Of a stretch of 64,000 bases of DNA, positions 27,810 through 39,400 are shown one piece after another. The DNA lies in the NCBI GenBank assembly GCA_024231855.1, contig JAAEQD010000366.1, forward strand, positions 1-64,000. Direction: 5' to 3'. Source of the stretch: Candidatus Zixiibacteriota bacterium (GTDB taxonomy: Bacteria > Zixibacteria > MSB-5A5 > UBA10806 > 4484-95). The notes below the pieces were generated by a model. It searched no databases, was not told the DNA's origin, and saw nothing but the letters and a program-made list of their open reading frames with translations. Positions within the stretch are counted from its first letter, which is position 1, and each line of letters starts with the position of its first letter. The position numbers were made by a program, and so were the translations under genes.

Positions 27810-28754
27810 ATGGGCAATTTCGATAAATACCGTTTTTCAGGTCACGAGACATTCCCTTTTCGCTATGCCTGGCTTCCCAAGGCGTTTTCCACTATTCAAG
27901 AATATCCTAAAATATTCTCAGATGAAAATACTGCGATGGTTAAGCTAGGGGTTGGTAAAAATATGGTTCGCGCTATTAGATTCTGGGCAGAAGTGACTAA
28001 CATCATTGACAAGTTGAGAACCGGAGGTTGGGAAGTAACTCCCTTTGGTCGAAGCCTTTTTAACAAAAATGGCTTTGATCCGTTTCTTGAAGATAGTCAG
28101 ACCTTTTGGTTGCTTCATTGGAAATTATCAACTCAGTTTAGTGAGCCTCTATTTGCTTGGGATTATCTACTTAACCGGTGGCATGACTCTGAATTTTCGA
28201 AATCAGCTGTCATGATAACCTTCGAACAAGAGTGTAATCGTATAGGCAAAAAATTATCTAGTACAACCCTTGCGCATCATTTTGATACATTCGTGCATAC
28301 TTATTTGCCCACTCGTGGCGTTAAAGCAAAAATTCGTGAAGAGAATTTGGATTGCCCCCTCACCGAACTTGAAATTCTAGTGCGAGTTGGTGATAGACAA
28401 ATAGATGATGAAGCTGGTAAACGCGAACCTATTTATGCTTTTCGATTTGAAACAAAGCCCGAAATCAGCCCTGAATTGTTCGCTTATAGCATAGCAGACT
28501 ATTTTATTCGTAAGCACCCAACAGAATTCACTCTGCCATTTAGAGAAATTGCAGTTGGGCATGGAAGTCCTGGGCAGGTATTTAAACTACCCGAAATAGG
28601 AATCAGGGAACGGCTTGAGAATCTGCATCAATACTCTCGAGGTTTATTAATATATGATGAGTCAGCAAACATCCAACAAATCCGAAGAAAGAATGATCTA
28701 CAACTTAGTTTGTTGTTAGAATCTATTTATAAGCGAGAATTTTCGTATGCATAG
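27810..28754 (+). CDS. sspB: SspB-like DUF4007 protein of phosphorothioation defence
   Basis: The 314-aa protein is a DUF4007 family member, recognisable from FSGHETFPFR at residues 9-18 and MVKLGVGKNMVRAIRFWAE soon after. The DNA nickase SspB of the single-strand phosphorothioation system SspABCD is, to my knowledge, of this family; it nicks DNA so that sulfur can be placed in the backbone. An AAGGA site precedes the ATG. The stop overlaps the next gene (sspC-like) by 8 bp. It is the first of six tightly linked genes, and that order supports the assignment. Confidence 0.8.
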   Translation: MGNFDKYRFSGHETFPFRYAWLPKAFSTIQEYPKIFSDENTAMVKLGVGKNMVRAIRFWAEVTNIIDKLRTGGWEVTPFGRSLFNKNGFDPFLEDSQTFWLLHWKLSTQFSEPLFAWDYLLNRWHDSEFSKSAVMITFEQECNRIGKKLSSTTLAHHFDTFVHTYLPTRGVKAKIREENLDCPLTELEILVRVGDRQIDDEAGKREPIYAFRFETKPEISPELFAYSIADYFIRKHPTEFTLPFREIAVGHGSPGQVFKLPEIGIRERLENLHQYSRGLLIYDESANIQQIRRKNDLQLSLLLESIYKREFSYA

Positions 28755-31700
28755 AAAATCGATAGTATCACTATTTCGGCCAAATATACGATTTATGCGC
28801 TCAGTGCACCTAGAGAGGGATTTTGATGACCCGAATGCTCTGGATGGATATATTCTGACTCAGCATTCAAAAGAATCCTTAACACGAATTGCCTTGGGTT
28901 TACGAAGGAATTCATCGCAGAGAGCTTGGCGCATAACGGGTAACTATGGCGCTGGTAAATCAAGTTTCGCTTTACTGCTCGCTCGATGGTTTTCTGGCAA
29001 TAACAGGAGTCTTCATTCTTCGCTAAGATCTGAGTTAAGCTATCGGAAGATTGTTTCAACTACTCCTCGATTAATACCTATTCTTATTACAGGTTCCCGT
29101 GTGTCAATGACTGAGGCACTATGCCGATCTCTAGTAGGCACGTTAGAGCGTCTTTATGTGGGGCGGAGAAAACCGAAGGTCATCTTAGATGTGGTCAATG
29201 TGCTTACAAAAAAGAAATACAAAGTATCGGAAGATATGCTTATTAATGTTTTCAATGAAATTAATAATCGCATTATCGCTGACAATATTGGTACCGGTCT
29301 TTTATTGATCATTGATGAACTTGGTAAGTTTCTTGAGTATGCAACGCTTTACCCGAAAGAACAGGACATATATCTCCTTCAAAGCATTGCTGAGATTGCT
29401 TCAAGAAGCGCGGATAAACCTATATTCGTTATTAGTTTTATACATCAAGGTTTTCAAGCATATGCTCATAACCTTTCAGAAGTTTCCCAACGCGAATGGG
29501 AAAAAATTGCGGCACGATTCGAGCAAATATTGTTCGATCAGCCCCTGGAACAACTTACGGAATTAGTTTCTTATGCTCTTAATCTAGCTCAGGTTTTGCT
29601 TCCTGAAAGGATAAATAATGAGGCCAAGTTCGCAATGAAGAAGGCTATGAAGCTCGGGTGGTTTGGAGCTATACAACCTAAATCTAGCTTGAACATGAAT
29701 GCCTCGAGAATCTACCCCCTCCATCCTGCAGTGCTTCCAGTGTTGGCGAAAGTGTTTCAGCGATTCGGGCAAAATGAAAGGTCTTTATTCAGTTTTTTGC
29801 TATCTAATGAGCCCTTTGGTCTCCAATCGTTTTCTAATAGGCCATTGAAATCTGGTGAATTTTATTGCCTTCATCAATTTTACGACTATGTGCATGCAAA
29901 CTTTGGTCATCGGTTATCAGTCCAGAGCTACCGAAGTCACTGGAATCATATTGATTCTATGATTCAAAGTTATATGACAGATAACGCTTTAGAGCTTTGC
30001 ATTCTAAAAACTATTGGGATCCTCAATCTTCTTGATATGAACGATCTCATTCCGACTGATGACGCAATACTTTTATCTCTTTCTGGAACTGGTTATACCA
30101 AGAAAACAATTAAGACTACATTACTTAAATTATGTCAACGAAAGAAAATTATCTATTACAGAGGTGCTGCAGGGGGATATTGTTTGTGGCCTTACACTAG
30201 CGTTAATTTAGAATTAGCATATGAAGCTGCTGCTAAATCCATTCCTGTTACAACCCATGTTGCTACCAAAATACCTAAATATATCAAGTCAACCCCACTT
30301 GTAGCTCGCCGCCATTATATTGAGACAGGTAATCTACGGCATTTTGAAGTTTGTTATACCCCAATTGTTAGAATGAAGGACGATCTTAATCATAATCTCA
30401 TTGAAGCGGATGGTAAAATTGTAATTCCATTATGCGAAACAGAAGAGGAAAGACAGGAAGCTCTCTTGATTGTAAATGGGGAGCGTGAAAAATGGCAACA
30501 ATGCGTGATCGTTGCAATACCGCCTCCATTAAATAACTTAGCCGGCCTTATGGCTGAAGTTGAACGGTGGGAATGGGTATCAAGAAATATCCCTGAACTT
30601 TCGAATGATAGATTTGCAATGGAAGAGGTTTCTCGGCAAGCTAAAGCTGCTTTAATGGCCTTCACTAGACGCCTTCAAGCATTTGTTGGTGTTTATCATC
30701 ATCAAGGGGAAACTTCACTTCAATGCTATCATCGAGGTAAAAAACTATCCATAAAGACTACACGGGATTTGCTTCAGAATATTTCCAGGTTATGTGATAA
30801 GATATTTTCAGATGCCCCTTGTATAAAGAATGAGCTAATTAATCGACGCTTCCCAAGTTCGGCTGCAAGCGCTGCCCGAATGCGTCTTATTGAAAATATG
30901 TTGGTCAATAGTGATACCAAATGGCTTGGGATGAATGAGAATAAAAAACCTCCCGAGATGTCATTATATCTTTCAGTGTTAAAAGCAGCAAATATACACC
31001 GGGAGACTAGGAAAGGATGGGTAATCGCTAAGCCTCGTCGGGGAAGCGATCCATATAATATTGTTCCGGCTTGGGAATCTTTAGAGAAAATCCTCAAAAG
31101 TAATATGGATCAAAAAGTAGCGATCACCAAGATATACGATACTCTACTAAAGCCCCCTTATGGTATCCGCGGTGGATTAATACCTTTACTTCTTGCTGCT
31201 TTTACTGTTGCAAATCAAGATAAGATAGCATTTTACGAGAGCGGGTCCTTTGTTCCATTTATTGAAAGTGAAGAATTTCTAAGACTAATAAAGGCACCGG
31301 AAAATTTTGAGCTTCAATACTGCAGTATAAGCGGTGTTCGTATAGAGATACTTCAGAAGTTACGGACGATCATTACTGGCGAAAAATTCGAAGAGGGAAC
31401 ACCAGAAATACTAGATCTAGTAAAACCTTTATGCATTTTTTTCGCTGAACTTCCCGAGCATGCAAGAAATACATTAAAGATATCCGCAGCCTCTATTTCT
31501 ATACGTCAAGCGATTTTGTCAGCACGGGATCCTTTCTCTCTAATTTTCGAGGAATTACCTATTGCTTGTGGTATTCCAGCCTTTGGAAGAACAAAGGGAA
31601 GAAGGTCTAAATCCGAAACAGATAAATTTTTAAAACGATTGAAAAATTCTCTTGCTGAAATAAGGATGATATATAATCATCTTCTTGATAGAATTCGTGA

Positions 31701-32226
31701 GAATATTTGCATGACCTTTAATCTAGTTCCTAATATTAATAAAATGAGGTCTGAATTAAATGCTCGAGCCGAAAGGATACTGCTAGGAATTGCTGAACCT
31801 AGATTGAAAGCATTCACATTTCGGCTTGCGGATAATAAACTTGAAGATTCGGCATGGATTGAGTCCATCGGGGCGCTCTTGACATCTAAGCCACCATTCA
31901 AATGGAACGATGGAGATGAAGAAAGATTTGTCCACGAACTTTCTCTGTTGGCTCCTCGCTTTCAGAAGATCGAGGGGATGATATTTGACAAAAGCGACTC
32001 AGACTCGGAAATGAGTGGATTGCGAGTTACCTTAACCCAGCCCGATGGGCAGGAATGTGACCGTGTTATCTATATCGATAGCAAAGAGCATGAAGAAACT
32101 ATTATTCTTCAGGATTCATTTGAAAAATCAATCAAGAGAAATAGGCGGGTCGGTATTATAGCTGCTTCCCGTGCACTATGGAAAAATCTTTCCGAAGACG
32201 AGGATGATAAATGGCTGAAGAAATAA
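28747..32226 (+). CDS. sspC: SspC-like large ATPase
   Basis: The 1159-aa protein is a P-loop ATPase with Walker A GNYGAGKSS at residues 65-73 and Walker B LLLIIDELGKF near 186-196. The remaining 900 residues are helical and not assignable. Length and position between a DUF4007 gene and a PAPS-reductase-like gene match SspC, the ATPase of single-strand DNA phosphorothioation. It overlaps both neighbours (8 and 16 bp). A distant resemblance to BREX BrxC-type ATPases is possible, but no pglZ or brxL is present. Confidence 0.75.
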   Translation: MHRKSIVSLFRPNIRFMRSVHLERDFDDPNALDGYILTQHSKESLTRIALGLRRNSSQRAWRITGNYGAGKSSFALLLARWFSGNNRSLHSSLRSELSYRKIVSTTPRLIPILITGSRVSMTEALCRSLVGTLERLYVGRRKPKVILDVVNVLTKKKYKVSEDMLINVFNEINNRIIADNIGTGLLLIIDELGKFLEYATLYPKEQDIYLLQSIAEIASRSADKPIFVISFIHQGFQAYAHNLSEVSQREWEKIAARFEQILFDQPLEQLTELVSYALNLAQVLLPERINNEAKFAMKKAMKLGWFGAIQPKSSLNMNASRIYPLHPAVLPVLAKVFQRFGQNERSLFSFLLSNEPFGLQSFSNRPLKSGEFYCLHQFYDYVHANFGHRLSVQSYRSHWNHIDSMIQSYMTDNALELCILKTIGILNLLDMNDLIPTDDAILLSLSGTGYTKKTIKTTLLKLCQRKKIIYYRGAAGGYCLWPYTSVNLELAYEAAAKSIPVTTHVATKIPKYIKSTPLVARRHYIETGNLRHFEVCYTPIVRMKDDLNHNLIEADGKIVIPLCETEEERQEALLIVNGEREKWQQCVIVAIPPPLNNLAGLMAEVERWEWVSRNIPELSNDRFAMEEVSRQAKAALMAFTRRLQAFVGVYHHQGETSLQCYHRGKKLSIKTTRDLLQNISRLCDKIFSDAPCIKNELINRRFPSSAASAARMRLIENMLVNSDTKWLGMNENKKPPEMSLYLSVLKAANIHRETRKGWVIAKPRRGSDPYNIVPAWESLEKILKSNMDQKVAITKIYDTLLKPPYGIRGGLIPLLLAAFTVANQDKIAFYESGSFVPFIESEEFLRLIKAPENFELQYCSISGVRIEILQKLRTIITGEKFEEGTPEILDLVKPLCIFFAELPEHARNTLKISAASISIRQAILSARDPFSLIFEELPIACGIPAFGRTKGRRSKSETDKFLKRLKNSLAEIRMIYNHLLDRIRENICMTFNLVPNINKMRSELNARAERILLGIAEPRLKAFTFRLADNKLEDSAWIESIGALLTSKPPFKWNDGDEERFVHELSLLAPRFQKIEGMIFDKSDSDSEMSGLRVTLTQPDGQECDRVIYIDSKEHEETIILQDSFEKSIKRNRRVGIIAASRALWKNLSEDEDDKWLKK

Positions 32227-33017
32227 GAAATATTTTAAGTTTATCTGGAGGGAAAGACAGTACTGCTCTGGCCCTGTATATGCGAGATCGGGTTTCAGAT
32301 ATGGAATATGTGTTCTGCGATACAGGGGAAGAGCTTAGAGAAACTTATCGTTATCTTGACCAAGTAGAAGCTTATCTAGGAAAAGAAATCATACGCTTAA
32401 ATGCTAAAGGACCCTTCGAGCATTGGCTCAAGGTTTATGGTGGTTATCTCCCTTCTCCTCAGATGCGATGGTGTACTAAAATTCTTAAGCTTAAACCATT
32501 TGAAGCATTCATTGGTGAAAAACCGGTAATAAGCTATGTTGGATTGAGAGCGGATGAAGACCGAATAGGTTATATAAGTCACAAAAAGAACATTACAACA
32601 ATTTATCCCTTTAAAGATGATGGGATTGGTCTCGCAGGCGTAATGCGGATTCTAGAGAAAAGTGGAATTGGTATGCCCCCTTACCTTGAGTGGGGCCGGT
32701 CGCATTCCGGTTGCTATTTCTGCTTTTTCCAAAAGAAGATCGAATGGGTTAGATTGTTGGAGAAATATCCGGAAGATTTTGAAAAAGCTCAATCATATGA
32801 GAAACTTAGTGACGATGCCGGGAAGACATTCACATGGATCCAAGGGCTTCCCTTAAGCAAACTGAGGATGCCTGAAAAGATAAAACAAATTAAAGTAGAA
32901 TATCAAAAACAGCGAGAACGATTAAAGAAAAACAGAAAGAACAAGAAACTGGTTGAGGTGCTCGCAGAAATGGAGGGGGAAAACGAATCTATCGCATGTC
33001 TGATTTGCCAACTTTAA
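32211..33017 (+). CDS. sspD: SspD-like PAPS-reductase family protein
   Basis: The 268-aa protein has the PP-loop ATP-pyrophosphatase motif SGGKDST at residues 12-18 and several cysteines that could hold an iron-sulfur cluster (RWCTK near 88, SGCYFCFF near 166, and a C-terminal CLICQL). SspD and DndC are members of this family and activate the DNA backbone for sulfur insertion. It is much shorter than DndC, as expected for SspD. The sulfur donor (an SspA/IscS-type cysteine desulfurase) is not in the operon. Confidence 0.8.
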   Translation: MAEEIRNILSLSGGKDSTALALYMRDRVSDMEYVFCDTGEELRETYRYLDQVEAYLGKEIIRLNAKGPFEHWLKVYGGYLPSPQMRWCTKILKLKPFEAFIGEKPVISYVGLRADEDRIGYISHKKNITTIYPFKDDGIGLAGVMRILEKSGIGMPPYLEWGRSHSGCYFCFFQKKIEWVRLLEKYPEDFEKAQSYEKLSDDAGKTFTWIQGLPLSKLRMPEKIKQIKVEYQKQRERLKKNRKNKKLVEVLAEMEGENESIACLICQL

Positions 33018-33040
33018 ATTAAAACAGGAACTCTTGTAAG

Positions 33041-34921
33041 ATGAAATGGATTAAGTTCTTAAAGAAGTATGGGCCAATAGCCCGGAATGATAACATGTAT
33101 GATGAGACAATATTGCGATCGTCTCGTCAAATGAAAGTCGATCCTATCCTTTTTGAACATCCTTATGAGAAAGATGTGCTGGGGTGTTTCAGCCAATCAT
33201 CTGCAAATGACCTGACATCAGTTATACTAACAGGTACTGCCGGGGATGGAAAAACACACCTTTGTCGCCAAGTTTGGGATTTCTTGGGGGAGGATGAAGA
33301 AGTTTGGGATTCTGACGATCCGTATCTCAAGACGGTTATCAAGTATCCTAAAGATGCTGATAGTTCCCTGGTCGATCCTCAAGAAATATCATTCCACTTT
33401 ATACGCGATCTTAGTAGTTGGGCTCCTCAAATGAATCAACCATGGGAGAGCGCGAAGAAGGAACTCCTAAATAAATTCTGTCAATCACTATTTCTTAAAC
33501 AAACAACCGATATATTTCTTATTGCGGGTAATGATGGGCAGTTAATTGAATCCTTCAGACGACTAGATAACGAGCCCCTTGTTAACAAGGCTAGACAAGC
33601 ATTTGAAGATCTTCTTGTGGAAGGCAAACAGCAATTAGAGAATGTTAGATTGCGGTTTTTCAACCTTAGTCGAGGCAATTCTGCAGAACTATTTAGAAGA
33701 GCAATTAAAAGCTTTTTAAATCATTCAGGTTGGCAAGAGTGCTTAGACGATACCGAAGGTGATAATAGTATCTTCGGAGTAAATTGTCCCATTAGACATA
33801 ATTATGAGTTGCTAGGAACGGAATTAGTTCAAGCACGACTCGAAGCTCTATTTGATCTCTGTGATCACAACGGCCTTCATATTCCATTACGCCAAATATT
33901 GCTTCTTTTTGCTAATGCTGTATTAGGGCATCCCGATGTCAGAGACCGATTAATGGTAGCAAAAGATATACCGAAGCTCCTCGTGGACGGAACAGCATCA
34001 AAAGCAAGTTTATATAATAACATATTTGGTGGTAACTTGACAGATGCAAGACGACAGGGGATAATTATTTTTGATTATTTTGGCCGTTTTCAGATTGGCT
34101 ATGAAACCTCCAATCGAATAGATAATATTCTCCTTTATGGTGATACGGATCCGTGTCTTCAAACCTACTATAAAGATCTCATTGAAAGCGATCGTTTTTA
34201 TGGTGCTGATGATCGGTATTATGCGGCCAAGCGCGAGTATATTGAGGGTGTAAATGAGAGTGATATATCTTCAAAGGAATTCTTCGAGCTGCTTATCAGC
34301 CAAAGGCGTGGCTTGTTCTTTAAGATACCTCAGGAAAAAGAAAAAGAATTGAAGCTATGGGAATTGACAGTTTTTAAGTTTGCCGGGGAATATATTTCTG
34401 ATGTAAGGAATGCGGTCAGAAATGGAATACCGGTTAAACGACCGATATTAGCTCGTCTAGTCAAGGGACTTAATCGAGTATTCACTGGTATGCTGATTAA
34501 CAATGATCGCGAAATCATTCTTGCGACCAGTGGCAATTATTCTCAGGCAAGGATTAGTAGAATAATAGTTGATCATATTTCGGTACACCCAAGTAAGGGA
34601 GAACAAGTTACAATTGATTTTGACGAAGATATTAGCCAAATTAGATTTACAGTACAGCTATCACCAGAAATTAAAGAGGGAATGGACCTTAACCTTATAC
34701 GTTTTGAGTTTTTATCTCGGATTGCACTAGATGGTGCTTTGCCAGCTAGTTTTTCAAAAGAATGCTATGAAGATATCCTTTCATTTAAAAGCCAGTTGCT
34801 TGCTGCTTTGAATAGAAGAGAGGATGTTGATGATTATGTACATAGACCGAATGAACTTAGAATTCTTTCCCTTTCTGATAAAGGAATTGCGGAAGAGAAT
34901 TATGTTGAAGTGATACCATGA
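33041..34921 (+). CDS. sspF: SspF/DptF-like P-loop ATPase
   Basis: The 626-aa protein has an N-terminal Walker A motif GTAGDGKTHL at residues 65-74, a form typical of DptF-type ATPases of phosphorothioation-dependent restriction. It lies 23 bp after the sspD-like gene and overlaps the next gene in an ATGA. Order and sizes (626, 514, 1747 aa) match the DptF-DptG-DptH and SspF-SspG-SspH effector modules. The effector is expected to act against DNA lacking phosphorothioate, such as that of an invading phage. Confidence 0.72.
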   Translation: MKWIKFLKKYGPIARNDNMYDETILRSSRQMKVDPILFEHPYEKDVLGCFSQSSANDLTSVILTGTAGDGKTHLCRQVWDFLGEDEEVWDSDDPYLKTVIKYPKDADSSLVDPQEISFHFIRDLSSWAPQMNQPWESAKKELLNKFCQSLFLKQTTDIFLIAGNDGQLIESFRRLDNEPLVNKARQAFEDLLVEGKQQLENVRLRFFNLSRGNSAELFRRAIKSFLNHSGWQECLDDTEGDNSIFGVNCPIRHNYELLGTELVQARLEALFDLCDHNGLHIPLRQILLLFANAVLGHPDVRDRLMVAKDIPKLLVDGTASKASLYNNIFGGNLTDARRQGIIIFDYFGRFQIGYETSNRIDNILLYGDTDPCLQTYYKDLIESDRFYGADDRYYAAKREYIEGVNESDISSKEFFELLISQRRGLFFKIPQEKEKELKLWELTVFKFAGEYISDVRNAVRNGIPVKRPILARLVKGLNRVFTGMLINNDREIILATSGNYSQARISRIIVDHISVHPSKGEQVTIDFDEDISQIRFTVQLSPEIKEGMDLNLIRFEFLSRIALDGALPASFSKECYEDILSFKSQLLAALNRREDVDDYVHRPNELRILSLSDKGIAEENYVEVIP

Positions 34922-36462
34922 ATGATACATTAAAAAGACTCCCACCCCCATCCAATCCCGACCCATCAATGTGGGTCGATGAGGCGATTTGGGGGCATAG
35001 ATTACATGACGAACAGACGCCATGGTTGGTTTATTTGGAGTTTATCAATATATTTTGCTATGAAGAGTCTCAAGGAACAGCCCTGTTTGAATCACATGGT
35101 TATAATAAGTTAGCTTACAAACCAGCTAAACGCCCATATCTCAGGAATATTCTTTTTAACAATCCTAATCTTGATGAAATATGCCGAGTGCATTCTAATG
35201 ATACAGCTCGATGGAAAGCTTGGATTAAGAAAATGGAAACAGTACAGGGCATTAATAACCCTAACTTTAGTTATCTGAAGGATCACTTTCACTCCTTTGA
35301 GGAATTCTGTCATATTGTTTCTATTATCCGTTCTACAAGCCTTGAAACGGATAGCAATAAGCGATGGACATCAAAATTCGTATTTCCCTATGGAGAATCA
35401 TCTTTATACGAGGATCTTGATAAGAAGGCTAAAACCAATGATCGCAGGTTCTTTGGCCGAACTGGCGAAATGCTTTATCTTATGCTGTGTAGAGCTAAGC
35501 GTAGAACAGAACTTGCTAAAATGCTGAAAGAAAAGACTCTGCATAAGGATTCAGTGTGGGATACAATCATTAGATGTTTGCAGCCTGCCGGTGATGATTC
35601 TGATAGAAGCGAACGTGCAAATACCTTTATTCCTTATGAAAGTCATCCGTCATTTGATAAGTTGGCCGAAGATTGGTTAGCGATTCTTTCACTTGATATG
35701 CCTGGTTATGATGCCTTACCGCATCTTGTTAACCTTGCTGGTCTTCATCTCATCCATTATCAACTTACTATTTCAGAACAGGTTGTTAACCGGGGTAACC
35801 CCGTCACTCTTGTTTGTGAGATTGTTGCTCCCAAGAAAACACTGGTGCGGGAATTGTCTTGTGAAACCTATCAAGAAAACAATTTGCTGTCAACTCAAGC
35901 AGTAACTGCATATATATCTGGTATTATTAACTCAGAAGAATGGAAATCAGCGATTTTATCTCATGATCCTTTTATTGAATGCTTGGGAATACTAAAAGAA
36001 AATGTTTTATGGCCTCGAAGGGCTACAGACTATGAGGGGCCTAATAATCAAGATCAGCTTTTAGCAGATTTCCGGACTGCTGCTTTGAGACGGCATAATC
36101 AGCATGTTGGAAATATACATAGGGTTTATGGCAAGAATATCGGATTAGTCTCTCGACGGGGGACTAATAAGCTCAGGTATGCACCAACCGATGACTTGCT
36201 GAAGACATTGCTTTTTGCCAATATAAAGAAGAGAATGGAGCTCCATTTCTTTCTACAGCGATTATGGGATCGGTATGGGATAATACTCGGTGATAAGGAG
36301 GGGGAAAAGATCCTTCCAAAAGATGAATTTGATAAGAAGGCATTTCAAGCAAATTCTCAACGACTTGAACAGCGATTATTAAGCTTAGGATTACTCAATC
36401 GCCTCTCAGACGGCTGTGCTTATGTAGTTAATCCATACTACTTGAGAGGTAAAAATGACTAA
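34918..36462 (+). CDS. sspG: SspG/DptG-like effector subunit
   Basis: The 514-aa protein has no motif I can assign. Its role is inferred from position between the F-type ATPase and the FtsK-type H protein, with overlaps of 4 bp and 8 bp, and from a length similar to DptG/SspG. The C-terminal part is basic and helical (FANIKKRMELHFFLQRLWDR), suggesting DNA or protein contacts. Confidence 0.6.
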   Translation: MNDTLKRLPPPSNPDPSMWVDEAIWGHRLHDEQTPWLVYLEFINIFCYEESQGTALFESHGYNKLAYKPAKRPYLRNILFNNPNLDEICRVHSNDTARWKAWIKKMETVQGINNPNFSYLKDHFHSFEEFCHIVSIIRSTSLETDSNKRWTSKFVFPYGESSLYEDLDKKAKTNDRRFFGRTGEMLYLMLCRAKRRTELAKMLKEKTLHKDSVWDTIIRCLQPAGDDSDRSERANTFIPYESHPSFDKLAEDWLAILSLDMPGYDALPHLVNLAGLHLIHYQLTISEQVVNRGNPVTLVCEIVAPKKTLVRELSCETYQENNLLSTQAVTAYISGIINSEEWKSAILSHDPFIECLGILKENVLWPRRATDYEGPNNQDQLLADFRTAALRRHNQHVGNIHRVYGKNIGLVSRRGTNKLRYAPTDDLLKTLLFANIKKRMELHFFLQRLWDRYGIILGDKEGEKILPKDEFDKKAFQANSQRLEQRLLSLGLLNRLSDGCAYVVNPYYLRGKND

Positions 36463-39400
36463 TCACGAACTCATAGGACTTGTTGGTGCAACTTATCTTA
36501 GGGAAAGGATGTCAAAAGATGATGAAGGAGGGACAGCACGCTATCTCTTAGATTGTCTTACACCCGAACAAACTGGCGCAATTGCAGAAGCTATTTATTT
36601 TGATGCCCAGCTCACAGATTCAACAGAAATCAAACTACCAAAGCACTTTGTTGGTGATCTTGGACTTCTAGATGAATTCCTTACGACGGAAAGAACCACG
36701 TATTTCCGGAATGCGGCATGCAGCAAACCAATTTTATTGGTTGCCAACACGGGAGATGATGAAGAGCAATCCCTAAAAGAACTTGAACCAATTGGACGAC
36801 CACAGCTACTTGAAAACACAGAGGCATGGGTCCAGGCAGTATCTCCAGGACTTCAATTAACTGATGTTAATAAGAAATGGTGGATACAAGCCCTAAATGG
36901 CCTTCTAGATAACAGACATTTTCCCCTTGAACGATTTGCTAGCTATGTTCTAGCTACTAAGGAAGCAATAGAAAATGGTCACCCCATCTTAGCTGCCCTG
37001 GGAGTAGCGCTTCCGGCACTCCAGATCCCAAGAGATACTGCTTATTTCAATGGCCTTAGCGAAAGAACGGCAGGGCATCGGTCAAAATGGAAGAATTTAT
37101 ATAGAAATGCTCTTAATAGGCGTGCATGTTACCTTAGAAAACAAACGCCGACTCAAGGGCTTCTCACTGAAGAAACTTTAAGGAAGTCGTTTGATAATGT
37201 TTCTGATATGATCCCATCTGAATTGTATGGCACCATTAATGATTTTATAGCTTCACCAAGCGGCTGGAATAAAACTTCCAAAGCTTTGGCTGTCTGTGAA
37301 TGGGAATCAGTAAAACCGATATTTGATGGATTAAGAAGAGAGAAATTCAATCTTGGGAAAGCAACTCTTGATTTTTATGATGAACGAGAAGAGGGTTTAT
37401 TATCGGATGATGAGCATGATTATCTTAATCGGTTAACGAAGCGAAATACACGCGAATCTCAAGAAGAAGATGATGATTTTTATCGAAATCATAAATCTGA
37501 ACTTAAAGAAAACACATCGCTCAAAGCCAAATGGGATCGCTTCATTTATGGGAAACCGATCGAGACCAATGATTTTCTAAGCGGAATTGTTCTTAGCCTA
37601 GAAGCTCTATTTGACCAAGATATGCAGAATTGCAAACAAGAATTAAATATTTGGTGTGACAAAAGAGCCAAAGTGGAGCTGAAAAAAGTAAACAATGAAG
37701 CGGGGAAGTATTTCGCTTTCAGATACCGTGGACTTAAAACCCTTTTTGGTAAAAAAGTGAGTTGGGATGTTGGTCATTTATTTGAGTTCGATAGTTTATG
37801 CGAGGAATGGCAATCTGCAAGAAACCGTTATGTTAACCGATCAGTTGCCAAAGCGGCGCTTAGACTTAAATTTTTCTTAGAACTGGAAGTTGAATTCTCA
37901 ACTGGACAAACAGAAAAATATACCAAGCAATTAATATGGACTTTTAATCCAATGTCGATACCGGCAGAACTGTCAGGAGATTGGAGGCGGCTAAGCAAAC
38001 ATCCTTTAGTAAGGTGTGTTGCAAATCTTGAACCAGTTAGCGGGAAAGGGCACTATCAATCTATTGATTTGCACAATGCCAGGACCCTCATGCCAACTTA
38101 TGACCGCAATAGGGGTTCTTTTGTAGCTGTATATAAAACGGAATTAGATATTGCATGTCTTTGGCCTAATTATCTTTCTATGTCCAAAGAAAAAGGCCTT
38201 ATTGACAAAGAAACGTCAGATAAGCTTGTTACGCTATTTAACAAATTTAAGGCCAGCTATTCAAGCGCAATAAAGGATTTCGTTATTGATGGAATTGCTT
38301 CAATAACCCTACTTGAACAAGCAAAAGACTACCATAATCTTCTTAATGCTATTTGTCGACATGCAAAAGGTGATCGCAATCGTGAGCTTCTCCTTAAACC
38401 TTTGATGGAAATCGGTGCTGTCCGGATTGAAGGTGGTAAATTAACTACAATAGTTGCGCCGTGGCATCCTTTGCGAATTGCAGCCATGGCAACAAAAGCT
38501 ATGCAGGTCTCTTCTTTAATTAGATATTTACTTGATGCAGACGAGATACTATTCGGAGATACTAAGCTATTTTTCAAAGAGCTGAAAAATGAAATAGCCC
38601 ACCCATATTACCCTGAAATTGTTCTTAGTTGGACAAACACAAAGCCAGAATTACTATCATTAACAGATGCTCATCTTGATTACAGTCTTCATGAACCTCC
38701 CATTGCATCATATGATGGTTTTGACGATACAAATGAAAATCCCTCTGAAAGCGCTGAGTTAATTCTGAATACTGTTAAAAGATTCTTAGCCCTATATCCT
38801 CATGAAAAAACTAACTTATCTTTAGTCTTATACAATTCTGATTCAGCCAGGTTGCCTCAGAGCATTGTTGACAAAATTAGCAAATTGCGGGATGATGAAG
38901 AGGATATGCGCTGTCAAATCATTCTCAGGCACCGTGATAGTAAAAAACTAAATGATCTTTATATTAAAATAGTTGAAACCGTAGATACCGATCCCGACTC
39001 ATCTGTTGCAAGCGAAACTGCTAAGGACTTTATGGCAAGATTGCGTATCGGTATAATGGTGGATCAGGCCCCAATCCCAGATCCGAAGGATGGACCGCCA
39101 GCAGATTTGGTGTTTCTCCAAGATGTAATTACTCGCCATGCAAAGCTAGAATGGTATCGAGTAGATGCTACCCCAATCGAATCGTCTAAGCACTATCCTC
39201 CTCGTTGGTCTCGTCGGCGTCCATCAGCCACTGATGATATGAAATCAATCGTTTTTCTTTGTTCGCCTGTGCAGACCGAAGAATGCTGGTCCTACATAAC
39301 GGCACTTACCTCATTTCTCAAAGGAAAGTGGGACGGGGATAGAAGCAGAAGGTTGCTTCCGGCACGGCAGCTTGACTTTAATGATCCTGATACAGCGTCT